Source: CAZTHC01 sp964613425 (GTDB lineage Bacteria > Bacillota > Clostridia > TANB77 > CAG-508). From it: a stretch of 31,985 bases of DNA. The notes under the pieces were generated by a model, which worked only from the letters and a program-made list of their open reading frames with translations, searched no databases and was not told where the DNA came from. Below, one piece after another: positions 25,173 to 31,985 of this stretch. The translations under genes were made by a program, and so were the position numbers. The stretch lies in the NCBI GenBank assembly GCA_964613425.1, contig CAZTHC010000006.1, positions 1 to 31,985 on the forward strand, written 5' to 3'. Each line of letters begins with the position of its first letter. The stretch's first letter is position 1.

Positions 25173-26745
25173 TTATATTAATCGGCTAATTTCAGGTTTT
25201 AGCTCGAATTTCACACTCTTATCGTGATAAATCCATATTTTATCAATTAAACACTCTAAAATATATCTATTGGTTTCATTAGATTTTAGAATATCATCAA
25301 AATATTCTATTGCTGTTTTTAATTTTTTTATTTTTTCTGTGTCTATATCTTCTTGCTGTTGCTCTAATAATTTTTGTAATTGTTCTATGCGATTAGTTTT
25401 ATCTTTTTCCAATTCCTTATATGTATTTTCAATCATTTCTCGTTGATACTCATTTGTGGTATTAGTTAAATCTTTAATTTTTTGACTAATCAAAACTTTG
25501 TATTCAGCATTTAAGTTCTCAATTTCAAATTTAATTTTTTCTTTATTATTTGTTTTAGTATTAGTTTTTACTTGAAATTGTATTCTATTTATTTCATCTA
25601 TGTATTCATTTCTAGTGAATTTTAAAAATTCCTTAAAATGTATAATTATATCTGATTCTTTAATTTCATGACATTTACATCTAGCTTTACCATAAGTTCT
25701 ATATTGTGAACATTCATAACCTTTTTGAGATTGTTTTCTAGTTATAGTTACGCCACTTACTCCAAAACCACAATCACCACATCTGCAAAGTCCTGAAAAG
25801 TAATAATTTCTTTTTCTTGTACTTGATGTACTTTTTGTATTTAATTTTCTTTTTCTTATTTCTTGAGCTAAGTTAAATGTTTCTTTAGATATAATTGCTT
25901 CATGATGATTTTCAAATACAAAATGTTCTTCCTCTGGAAGCTTTATTGCTTTACCTCTTATGGATACAGTCTTTTTCTTATGAGTTCTAAGTGTGCCACA
26001 ATATACATCATTCTCTAAAATATTTCTTACCATATATGTGGACCATAATTTTTGAACAGGATGTTTATATATTCTGCCTCTTTCCAAGTGTTTCATTTGA
26101 TAGTAAACTGATGGAGTTGGATAATTATATTTACTATTTAGAATATCGCAAATTTTCTTTCTTCCAATTCCTTCTTCGGTATATAGCTTATATATCAATT
26201 CTATAACAGGTCGTAGTTCTTCATCAACATATAGCTTTGTTATATCCTCTGGATCTTTTATATATCCATAATAATTTCCCATAATTAATCTTCCTGTTTT
26301 TTGTTTAGAATACATGTGATCTCTAGTTTTTCTTGAACAATCTTTAACATATCTTTCATTAAACCATGTTGTTATTCCAATAGTATCATCTCTATCATTT
26401 AAAACATCATAAGTTCCACCCATTTCAGAAACTAATATTAAATTCTTTTGAATATTCTTAAACTCATCTATTAAAACTAATACTCGTCCGTTATGTCTTC
26501 CAATTCTTGATAAATCCTTTGCTATGACTACATCAATTTTTCCTCCTTTTACTTTTTCAATCATTTTTGAAAATGCAGGTCTGTTAAAGGTATATCCCGA
26601 AACATTGTCATCTATGTAGAAGTCTGAGATAGTCCAATTACGAGAAATTGCATAGTCTTGAATAATTCTTTTCTGTTCTTCAATACTTGCATAGTTTTCT
26701 TTATCTTCATCTCTAGACAATCTACAATATCCGTACAACCGTCAT
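25173..26745 (-). CDS. Large serine recombinase, read through a +1 shift at CGG codon 5
   Basis: Site-specific recombinase of the resolvase/invertase superfamily, 523 residues if joined. ATG 26743-26745 follows GGAGG and reads MTVV, then in-frame CGG (26731-26733). Zero-frame stops three codons later; skipping C gives GYCRLSRDEDKENY with the catalytic Ser in RLS. Further segments are DFYIDDNVSGYTFNRPAF, VVIAKDLSRIGR, the recombinase domain (about 150-290), the zinc ribbon CRCGDCGFG with the later C pair, and a C-terminal coiled coil (about 390-490). It lies immediately beside the truncated peroxiredoxin and with 26786-27001 forms a small mobile element or its remnant. A mobile gene that uses the same shift suggests long residence in such hosts. 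Confidence 0.9.
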
Positions 26746-26785
26746 TTTATCCTCCAAATCTCGCCTGATATTGCTTGTTTTCATG

Positions 26786-27001
26786 TTAGCATACATTTTT
26801 GTTTAATTCCACTTGTTTCGTAATTATTTTTTCAAGAATCTCGGGATAATTCTCTTTTCCAGTTACGAAAATAGCCACGCTATATTTTTCTTGTTTATAC
26901 TTTTGGGCTAAATCTTTTGTTTCTTTTTTTTGGAGTTCATCTTCTGTCAAATAAATTTGAACATACTTCGTGCCTTGTATTTCTGTATTGGTAATTTGCA
27001 T
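26786..27001 (-). CDS. Small protein of the recombinase element
   Basis: 71 residues starting MQITNTEIQGTKYVQIYLTE, with a basic middle and VAIFVTGKENYPEILEKI. It resembles the short TnpW-like proteins carried next to large serine recombinases in clostridial transposons, mainly by the N-terminal NTEIQGTKY pattern; this is a tentative match. AGGAG lies about ten bases upstream of the ATG. An inverted repeat CATAACA / TGTTATG lies directly before the ribosome binding site (27018-27042). Confidence 0.6.
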   Translation of the reverse strand: MQITNTEIQGTKYVQIYLTEDELQKKETKDLAQKYKQEKYSVAIFVTGKENYPEILEKIITKQVELNKNVC

Positions 27002-27017
27002 TACTTTTTAACTCCTT

Positions 27018-27069
27018 CATAACACTTCTGGTAAATGTTATGCTAAAAAGAGAATTATTATCTCTTTTT
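27018..27069. other. Two hairpins ahead of the recombinase element genes
   Basis: CATAACA-N11-TGTTATG (27018-27042), then AAAAAGAGA / TCTCTTTTT (27045-27053, 27061-27069). Either may be an operator, a recombinase arm site or a leader attenuator for the small gene. The surrounding gap 27002-27357 holds no gene. Confidence 0.5.
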
Positions 27070-27257
27070 ATTTAAATTACAATATAGAAATACAGTAAAA
27101 CTTTTTCATATTTATCAAATTTCATCACCTCACATTTCTATATATATGAAGCCAAAAATTTTATCAAATGTTGCAAATTTTTAAAATTTTTTCGTTTTTT
27201 TTCAAACTTTTTTAAAGTTTGCAGGAACAGGGAGTCACCCCGAATCCCAATAAGAGC

Positions 27258-27276
27258 CTAAAAGCGTAGCTTTTAG
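27258..27276. repeat. Short perfect hairpin
   Basis: CTAAAAGC-GTA-GCTTTTAG, in the gene-free stretch 27070-27290. Nearby is a GC-richer stretch (GCAGGAACAGGGAGTCACCC) unlike the flanks. Confidence 0.5.
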
Positions 27277-27292
27277 CAGGATACTTGAAAAA

Positions 27293-27321
27293 TATAGAGG
27301 CGACTTTTGGTCGCCCCTATA
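27293..27321 (-). terminator. Terminator of the HIT gene, REP-like
   Basis: Twelve-base-pair stem (27293-27304 with 27310-27321, one G-U pair on the minus strand) around a GGCGAC/GTCGCC core, followed by TTTTT on the minus strand. Confidence 0.75.
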
Positions 27322-27357
27322 AAATTATAGAACTATTATATAAATTGTAATTTATCG

Positions 27358-27813
27358 CTATCTTAATAATTCTCTAATCATAGATATTTTTTCTATATTT
27401 TCCTTGTATATTTTTCGTTCTTTAACAAAATTTTTAGAACCTCTCTCTTCATAATTGTATCTTGGTATTAATTGTATATGAAAGTGGTTCATTAGTCCAT
27501 CACACATTGTGCATAAATATACGCTTTCAGCTTTATAAACACTTTTTAAGACATTCATACATTTTTTTGAAAATACAAATATTTCTTTAATTATTTCATC
27601 TGGTGCTTCCATCATGTCTTTATAATGTTGTTTTGTACTAATTATAGTATGTCCTTCACTTCTAGGATTTCCCACCAAGAAACATTCAAAATTATCGTTT
27701 TCAAATAACATTTTATCTGTATTATCCCCATATAAAATATGATTATGTGCTTTATCGTAACATGTCGGGCAAATACCCATATCTGTTAATTTTGCAGGTG
27801 TTATATTATCCAT
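27358..27813 (-). CDS. HIT-family protein with HxHxQ motif
   Basis: 151 residues. The active-site segment is MNHFHIQLIPRY: the third His of the usual HxHxH triad is Gln, as in the GalT-like branch of HIT nucleotidyltransferases and hydrolases. N-terminal cysteines (ICPTCYDKAHNHILYGD) probably bind zinc, and GNPRSEGHTIISTKQH matches the HIT core. The substrate is probably a nucleotide conjugate. TTGGAGGG precedes the ATG. Confidence 0.85.
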   Translation of the reverse strand: MDNITPAKLTDMGICPTCYDKAHNHILYGDNTDKMLFENDNFECFLVGNPRSEGHTIISTKQHYKDMMEAPDEIIKEIFVFSKKCMNVLKSVYKAESVYLCTMCDGLMNHFHIQLIPRYNYEERGSKNFVKERKIYKENIEKISMIRELLR

Positions 27814-27861
27814 TAATTATCCCTCCAACTTACTAATTCTTGTTACGATTATATTATAAAA

Positions 27862-27886
27862 TATAGATAATTTCAAATTATCTATA
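27862..27886 (-). terminator. Palindrome overlapping the rhodanese stop codon
   Basis: TATAGATAATTT / AAATTATCTATA, 12-base arms around a single base, including the TAA stop at 27878-27880. The T run after it is weak, so it may only protect the 3' end. Confidence 0.5.
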
Positions 27887-28291
27887 CTTAACAAGCTCGC
27901 CTTTCCAATCTATTATTCCACCAAACTCAATTAAATTAGTATATCCTAATTTTCTCAATTTTTCTGCTGCTTGTTTACTTCTATTCCCACTTCTACAATA
28001 TACTAAAATTAACTGTTCTTTATCTGGAAGTTCATTAATTATATTACTTCCAATTGTTTCGTTTGGAATACATATTGCATTAGGTATATGTCCCTCGTTA
28101 TATTCTGCAATAGTTCTTACATCTAAAATTATATAATTATTATTTTCATTCATAATTTCAACTATATCATCCATTGAAACATGTTTAATAATCACTTCAT
28201 TATCAATATTTTTATCCTTTTTGTTTAACATTAAAATCACTCCTACCACTATTGCAATTATTATTAAAATAACATATATTGTTTTATTCAT
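27878..28291 (-). CDS. Membrane-anchored rhodanese-domain protein
   Basis: 137 residues. An N-terminal helix (IYVILIIIAIVVGVILML) with flanking Lys residues probably anchors it, with the domain outside. The rhodanese domain (about 38-135) has ILDVRTIAEYNEGHIPNAI and the active Cys in VYCRSGNRSKQAAE. It would carry persulfide sulfur; the acceptor is unknown. AAAGGAGA precedes the ATG. Confidence 0.9.
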   Translation of the reverse strand: MNKTIYVILIIIAIVVGVILMLNKKDKNIDNEVIIKHVSMDDIVEIMNENNNYIILDVRTIAEYNEGHIPNAICIPNETIGSNIINELPDKEQLILVYCRSGNRSKQAAEKLRKLGYTNLIEFGGIIDWKGELVKYR

Positions 28292-28324
28292 TTGTAATCT
28301 CCTTTCACAATAATAAGTATAATT

Positions 28325-28576
28325 TTATATTTTTTCTAGCATTTTTTTAGCATAAGAACATTCTGCTATTACATTTTTATTGCAATCTTTTGCTTTCTTT
28401 ACTATGCAATCAACTAATTTTCTAGCAATACCTTGACCTTGATATGAGTTATTTACTCCTGTATGTATTATATTCCAATATTCTTCGTTTTCAACAAAAT
28501 TACATTCTCCTATTATAATATCCGCATCTAATGCAATTGCTCTATTATTAATTTTATCAAATTTTATCTTTATCAT
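28325..28576 (-). CDS. Short GNAT-family N-acetyltransferase
   Basis: 83 residues, the size of the minimal YjdJ-like GNAT group. GVNNSYQGQGIARKLVDCIV is the acetyl-CoA loop (Q/RxxGxG/A type), followed by VIAECSYAKKML. The YjdJ-like group often carries a conserved Cys and acts on small molecules or proteins; no substrate can be named. AAGGAGG precedes the ATG. It is 20 bases downstream of the rubrerythrin operon terminator and so separately expressed. Confidence 0.82.
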   Translation of the reverse strand: MIKIKFDKINNRAIALDADIIIGECNFVENEEYWNIIHTGVNNSYQGQGIARKLVDCIVKKAKDCNKNVIAECSYAKKMLEKI

Positions 28577-28592
28577 TTAATCCTCCTTGTTA

Positions 28593-28631
28593 TGAAAAAT
28601 GCAGATAATATTATTAGATTATCTGCATTTT
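28593..28631 (-). terminator. Terminator of the redox operon
   Basis: Fourteen-base-pair stem AAAATGCAGATAAT / ATTATCTGCATTTT (28596-28609, 28618-28631) followed by TTTTTC on the minus strand, after the rubrerythrin stop. Confidence 0.9.
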
Positions 28632-28640
28632 ATTTTCATA

Positions 28641-29177
28641 TTAGTAATTTTCTGCATTAATTTCGAAATAAGATTTTGGATGACTACATACTGGACACAT
28701 TTCAGGAGCTTTTGTTCCAACAATTATATGTCCACAATTTCTACACTCCCAAATCTTAACTTCGCTTTTTTCAAATACTTCTTTCATTTCTATATTTTTT
28801 AATAATGCTCTATATCTTTCTTCATGATGTTTTTCTATAGCACCAACTATACGGAATTTAAAAGCTAGTTCAGGAAAACCTTCTTCTTCAGCAGTTTTAG
28901 CAAAATTTTCATACATATCTGTCCATTCATAGTTTTCTCCATCAGCTGCTGCTTTTAAATTTTCTTCTGTGCTTCCGATACCATTTAGTTCTTTAAACCA
29001 CATTTTTGCATGTTCTTTTTCGTTTTCAGCAGTTTTTAAGAACAATGCTGCCATTTGCTCATACCCTTCTTTTTTTGCTACACTTGAAAAGTACGTATAT
29101 TTATTTCTTGCTTGTGATTCTCCAGCAAATGCCTCCATTAAATTTTTTTCTGTTTGTGTCCCTTGATACTTATTCAT
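28641..29177 (-). CDS. Rubrerythrin
   Basis: 178 residues. The N-terminal ferritin-like di-iron domain has the EAFAGESQARNKY, ENEKEHAKMW and EKHHEERY ligand motifs. The C-terminal rubredoxin-like domain has CRNCGHIIVG and CPVCSHPKSYF for one Fe(Cys)4. Rubrerythrins reduce hydrogen peroxide in anaerobes, taking electrons from rubredoxin, which is encoded two genes upstream. The start is only nine bases after the ferredoxin stop, with a weak ribosome binding site, so coupled translation is likely. Last gene of the redox operon. Confidence 0.96.
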   Translation of the reverse strand: MNKYQGTQTEKNLMEAFAGESQARNKYTYFSSVAKKEGYEQMAALFLKTAENEKEHAKMWFKELNGIGSTEENLKAAADGENYEWTDMYENFAKTAEEEGFPELAFKFRIVGAIEKHHEERYRALLKNIEMKEVFEKSEVKIWECRNCGHIIVGTKAPEMCPVCSHPKSYFEINAENY

Positions 29178-29186
29178 ATTATCATT

Positions 29187-29711
29187 CTACTTCTCTTCTT
29201 TATCATTAACTTTAATTTTATTTAACAATTTTTCAATTTCTTGAACTGGAATATTTTTAAACTTGTCATTGTTTTTTATTTCATTTAAGATTTTATTGGT
29301 GTTACTACTTTGAGGTAACATATAACCAGATTCTCTTATTATATCTTCCGCCATTAATCTATTTGATTTTGAAATAGCAGTCATTAACTTTTTAAATCCT
29401 GGTTTATCTGTATTATTAGCAATTTGTTTTGCAATTTTTTCCTGTTCAACTTTGCTTTTTGATAATTTATTTAAATTATTTACAACTTCTTTTTTCTTTT
29501 TTTGCTGTGCTGGATATTCTATTGGCACCATGCTTATTGCTTTGCTTGGACAAGCATTTGCACACATACCGCATCCTGTACATTTATCAACATCTATTAT
29601 ACTATTTTCTGTATCTGTTGCACCATTAGGGCATACATATAAGCATAAACAATCCTTTGAACATAAATCTATATTTCTTACTGCTACCATCTTTTTTTCA
29701 TTTTTTTCCAT
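29187..29711 (-). CDS. Ferredoxin-like 2[4Fe-4S] protein with helical C-terminal extension
   Basis: 174 residues. An unusual first cluster motif, CSKDCLCLYVCPNGA, is followed by the canonical CTGCGMCANACPSKA, giving eight Cys for two clusters (residues 17-58). The remaining 110 residues are Lys/Asn-rich and helical without a recognised domain. It probably passes electrons to the neighbouring rubredoxin, rubrerythrin or thioredoxin reductase-like protein. Its ATG overlaps the preceding TAA by one base (TAATG), with AGGAGGTG upstream. Confidence 0.85.
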   Translation of the reverse strand: MEKNEKKMVAVRNIDLCSKDCLCLYVCPNGATDTENSIIDVDKCTGCGMCANACPSKAISMVPIEYPAQQKKKKEVVNNLNKLSKSKVEQEKIAKQIANNTDKPGFKKLMTAISKSNRLMAEDIIRESGYMLPQSSNTNKILNEIKNNDKFKNIPVQEIEKLLNKIKVNDKEEK

Positions 29712-30367
29712 TATAAAACACCTCCTTCAATTTTTTCAAATTTTGAGCTTGGTACTTTACAAACAGGACATTTTTCTGGTGGATTTTTTCCTATAAATAT
29801 AAATCCACATGTTGTACATAGCCATACTTCTGAATCTTCAAATATTTCTTCGCCTTTTTCAATATATCTATTTACCAAAGAATTTAACATACGAGTTACT
29901 TTCTCGCCCCATACACAAACTCTAGCAGCACCTCTATCACCATTGACTTTTGCTACATTATTTACTTCTACATATTTTTCATTTATATCAGACATAATCA
30001 TATTTGATAAATTATCAATTGAATCATTTTCAATTGCAGGTGTTATTTCTGAAAAATATTTTGATAATTTTAAAAATGATTGTTCTTCTTCAAATTTATA
30101 TTGCTTTTGACATCCTCTTGCTAAATTTGAACATAATGCAGCTAACTGTCCTATTGATAATTTTTCCATATCTTCATTTTCTTCATCAACAACTGTATTT
30201 TGATTTTTAGCAGGTTCATTATTAATTGGTTCATCTTCTAATTTTTTAAAATCTGATTTCGCAGCACCACACACAGGACATCTCCATGTATCTGGTAAAT
30301 CTTCAAATTTTACTTTTTCTTTTTCATCATCATATATGTATCCACATATAGTACAAACATATTTCAT
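29711..30367 (-). CDS. Rubredoxin / helical domain / rubredoxin-like fusion
   Basis: 218 residues. The N-terminal rubredoxin has CTICGYIYDD and CPVCGAAKSDF (residues 5-42). An acidic linker precedes a helical middle domain (about 65-170), rubrerythrin-like in character but without a clear set of iron ligands. A C-terminal rubredoxin-like unit follows, CTTCGFIFIG with CPVCKVPSSKF. It is likely an electron carrier for rubrerythrin. AGGAGG precedes the ATG. Double-rubredoxin layouts of this kind are known in clostridia, but the middle domain's role is unknown. Confidence 0.85.
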   Translation of the reverse strand: MKYVCTICGYIYDDEKEKVKFEDLPDTWRCPVCGAAKSDFKKLEDEPINNEPAKNQNTVVDEENEDMEKLSIGQLAALCSNLARGCQKQYKFEEEQSFLKLSKYFSEITPAIENDSIDNLSNMIMSDINEKYVEVNNVAKVNGDRGAARVCVWGEKVTRMLNSLVNRYIEKGEEIFEDSEVWLCTTCGFIFIGKNPPEKCPVCKVPSSKFEKIEGGVL

Positions 30368-30376
30368 AGTTACCTC

Positions 30377-30697
30377 CTATATTAATTCATTAATAATTTC
30401 TTTTAGTTCTCCTTTTGAATGAAATCCAACTGTAGTTTTTAATAACTTTCCATTTTTAAAAAACATTAATGTTGGAATACTGACAATGTTATATTGTATT
30501 GCTAATTCCTGATTTTCATCAGTATTTACTTTGCAAACCTTAACAGTTTCTTTATGTTCATTAGCTATTTCTGCTATATTTGGACTTAGCATCTTACATG
30601 GTCCACACCATGTTGCGAAAAAATCAATAAGAACAAGTTTGTCTGTATTATTAATTTCTTCACTAAAATTTTTTGTGTTTAAAATTACTTCGTTCAT
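30377..30697 (-). CDS. trxA: Thioredoxin
   Basis: 106 residues with the active site ATWCGPCKML, the cis-Pro region VSIPTLMFF and GKLLKTTVGF. Two ATGs are adjacent; the second is preferred because it lies five bases from AAAGGAGG. It reduces protein disulfides. The gene upstream encodes a ferredoxin-thioredoxin reductase-like protein, so it is probably reduced from ferredoxin rather than NADPH; no NADPH-type trxB is present here. Confidence 0.95.
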   Translation of the reverse strand: MNEVILNTKNFSEEINNTDKLVLIDFFATWCGPCKMLSPNIAEIANEHKETVKVCKVNTDENQELAIQYNIVSIPTLMFFKNGKLLKTTVGFHSKGELKEIINELI

Positions 30698-30709
30698 CAT
30701 TTCCTCCTT

Positions 30710-30910
30710 TTAATCTATTGTTTTATAATAAAGCATACAATGGCAATATCCTTCAAAATTTGGATCTTTTATCTGTTCTCTAAATTCCTTACACATACAT
30801 TTATTTTCCTCTGTTTTTTGGGTTCTACAAGGACAATATCCTCCAGTTTTTTTCAATCCATCTTTTATACTTTTTACGATTTCTTGGTTACTATTTAATT
30901 TTACTGACAA
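30710..30910 (-). CDS. Ferredoxin-thioredoxin reductase catalytic-subunit-like protein
   Basis: 66 residues holding the FTR-beta cysteine pattern: GYCPCR, NKCMCKEF and GYCHCMLYY. In plant and cyanobacterial FTR these cysteines bind a [4Fe-4S] cluster next to a redox disulfide and transfer electrons from ferredoxin to thioredoxin; here both a ferredoxin and a thioredoxin are in the same operon. It is shorter than plant FTR-beta, like the stand-alone archaeal and clostridial forms. The start is TTG behind GAGGTG. First gene after the Crp-type promoter. Confidence 0.88.
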   Translation of the reverse strand: MSVKLNSNQEIVKSIKDGLKKTGGYCPCRTQKTEENKCMCKEFREQIKDPNFEGYCHCMLYYKTID

Positions 30911-30943
30911 GAATTATCACCTCTTTCCAACTTTACTGAAATG

Positions 30944-30985
30944 ATTATATCACAATATTTTTTATTTTTATGTGATTAAGTCACA
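30944..30985 (-). promoter_or_regulatory. Redox operon promoter with Crp/Fnr-type site at -41
   Basis: TGTGA-N5-TCACA (30971-30985) lies 21 bases upstream of TATAAT (30944-30949) on the minus strand. If the start point is about 30937, the palindrome centre is at -41, the class II activator position; no good -35 is present, as expected for an activated promoter. The site begins one base after the stop of the Crp/Fnr gene. Confidence 0.75.
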
Positions 30986-30986
30986 T

Positions 30987-31649
30987 TTATTGAATATTTT
31001 TTAATTTATTTATATTTTTTAATATAATTTTCTTTCTCGATAACACTATTAAATCTTCTTTTTCAAATTTTTTTAGCATTCTTGAAACACCTTCTCTGGA
31101 AGAACCTATATTTTTAGCTATATCTTCTTGAGTAATCTTTATTTCTGTATCATTATCTCTTTCATATATCTTCATTAAAAAATCTGATAACCTTTTGGTT
31201 AAATCATTAAAAATCATATTCTGCATTAGTGAGAGAATCATAGACATCTTGTTATTCATTAATTCATAAACAAAGCATCTTACATGAATATTGTCTTTAA
31301 TAATATCTTTTAAAGTTTTATTATTAATTATTATTATATCCGTATCTTCTTCTGCAATAATATTTGTTTTAAAATTATTTTTATTTATTATGCATGATGC
31401 AGAAATTACACAACATTCGTTACTTTTTATTTCAATTAAATTAATCTCTCGTCCTTCATCAGACATTATATAAACTCTTATTTTTCCTGAAATAACCTTT
31501 GTCATTCCTAAACATTCATTTGAATTATTAAAAATCATACTATCTTTTTTATATTTCTTTATATTAGAATGTTTTATTATTTCTTTTTTTTCTTGCATGT
31601 TTAAAAAATTCCAAAAAGGCAGTTCACTTAATAATTTTTCCTTTTCCAT
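30987..31649 (-). CDS. Crp/Fnr-family transcriptional regulator
   Basis: 220 residues from ATG 31647-31649 (AGGTGA upstream; a GTG nine bases earlier is less likely). The N-terminal cyclic-nucleotide-binding-like fold has KVISGKIRVYIMSDEGREIN and NECCVISASCII. A dimer helix follows, then a winged helix with QEDIAKNIGSSREGVSRML as recognition unit. There is no Fnr-like N-terminal cysteine cluster, so the effector is unknown. The operator-like palindrome directly downstream suggests that it activates the redox operon. Confidence 0.93.
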   Translation of the reverse strand: MEKEKLLSELPFWNFLNMQEKKEIIKHSNIKKYKKDSMIFNNSNECLGMTKVISGKIRVYIMSDEGREINLIEIKSNECCVISASCIINKNNFKTNIIAEEDTDIIIINNKTLKDIIKDNIHVRCFVYELMNNKMSMILSLMQNMIFNDLTKRLSDFLMKIYERDNDTEIKITQEDIAKNIGSSREGVSRMLKKFEKEDLIVLSRKKIILKNINKLKNIQ

Positions 31650-31668
31650 ATAATTCACCTACAACTTA

Positions 31669-31935
31669 CTATTTTTCTAATTCATATAATACCACAAACT
31701 CATTTATCCTGTCAAAATTATCCATTGGATAATTTTGCAGGAATGCTGTAAAGTATTTAGCTATCTTATTTTTATGTTCAAATCGACTCTTTTGAAACTC
31801 TTCTTTTAGTTTTTGATATTGATAATTTAGTTGACTATCTACAATTTCTAAATTACTTTTATCATCTTTAGTTATGATTGCTAAATCTTCCTAATCAATC
31901 GCCTCACGATTGATTTTGTGGCAATTTTTATTCAT
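31669..31935 (-). pseudogene. Short ORF interrupted by an in-frame TAG
   Basis: From ATG 31933-31935 the frame reads MNKNCHKINREAID, then TAG (31891-31893), then a further 73 open codons (EDLAIITKDDKSNLEIVDSQ and onwards, to YELEK) ending at TAG 31669. The part after the stop is charged, helix-rich and protein-like, so this looks like a decayed gene or the end of one. A nine-base inverted repeat AATCAATCG / CGATTGATT spans the interruption. No ribosome binding site precedes the ATG. No family is recognised. Confidence 0.4.
31686..31715 (-). promoter_or_regulatory. Promoter of the Crp/Fnr regulator gene
   Basis: TTGACA (31710-31715), 18-base spacer, TATTAT (31686-31691) on the minus strand. 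A perfect inverted repeat AAAATTATCC-ATT-GGATAATTTT (31714-31736) overlaps the -35 and could be an operator. Confidence 0.65.
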
Positions 31936-31985
31936 TTTAGAGTAAGTTATCGATTAAAGAAATGTTAAGCAATATCAAGCGTTTC

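Noticed and set aside
3810..26745. Explaining the five broken genes as ordinary pseudogenes or sequencing indels
   Set aside because: Each break needs exactly one extra base, always removable as a C before GGN in an in-frame CGG, while no other indel is seen in the other genes. It remains the main alternative and needs reads to exclude.
3810..26745. Simple reassignment of CGG to another amino acid
   Set aside because: A one-for-one reassignment would keep the frame; here the frame changes at each of the five codons.

Overview
The window is AT-rich DNA from an anaerobic, low-GC Gram-positive bacterium, most likely an uncultured gut-type Clostridia. This rests on the strong GGAGG ribosome binding sites, the rubrerythrin/rubredoxin/ferredoxin-thioredoxin redox genes, an Mn-type riboswitch and AT-biased codon use; no 16S or other taxonomic marker is present. 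Most genes lie on the minus strand.

Layout. 1-3429: the start of an AI-2E-type permease, a Cys-rich CBS protein, an atypical 97-aa gene, a Pro-rich hypothetical and murD. 3588-3713: a poly-asparagine mini-gene. 3810-10330: a transglutaminase-like gene with uvrA, a dCMP deaminase, and uvrB; a 181-nt imperfect palindrome lies between the last two. 10429-14108: a zinc-ribbon/SPFH pair and a short-chain dehydrogenase. 14172-17429: an ABC-2 exporter operon. 17650-18381: a DUF5131 radical-SAM-like gene. 18412-21700: a MacB-like ABC transporter behind a promoter, a candidate Mn2+ riboswitch and a terminator. 21741-24514: two small exported proteins, smpB, class II fba and a DUF1540 protein. 24615-27001: a peroxiredoxin truncated by a serine recombinase element. 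27358-31985: HIT, rhodanese and GNAT genes, then a redox operon (ferredoxin-thioredoxin reductase-like protein, thioredoxin, double rubredoxin, ferredoxin, rubrerythrin). A Crp/Fnr-type site lies at -41 of that operon's promoter, directly after a Crp/Fnr regulator gene.

Main discovery. Five genes (uvrA, uvrB, the MacB-like permease, the peroxiredoxin and the recombinase) each look broken by a one-base shift. In all five the break falls exactly on an in-frame CGG codon. Skipping the C and reading the next three bases as glycine (GGA four times, GGT once) restores the full family sequence, including the UvrB Walker A glycine. By hand count there is only one other in-frame CGG in the window, in the compositionally atypical 97-aa gene, while about 38 out-of-frame CGG trinucleotides sit in intact genes. 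I infer that CGG is unassigned or poorly decoded in this organism and works as a +1 frameshift codon, or that CGGN is read as a glycine quadruplet. The alternative, five independent sequencing errors or pseudogenes all of this one form, looks unlikely but cannot be excluded from one window.
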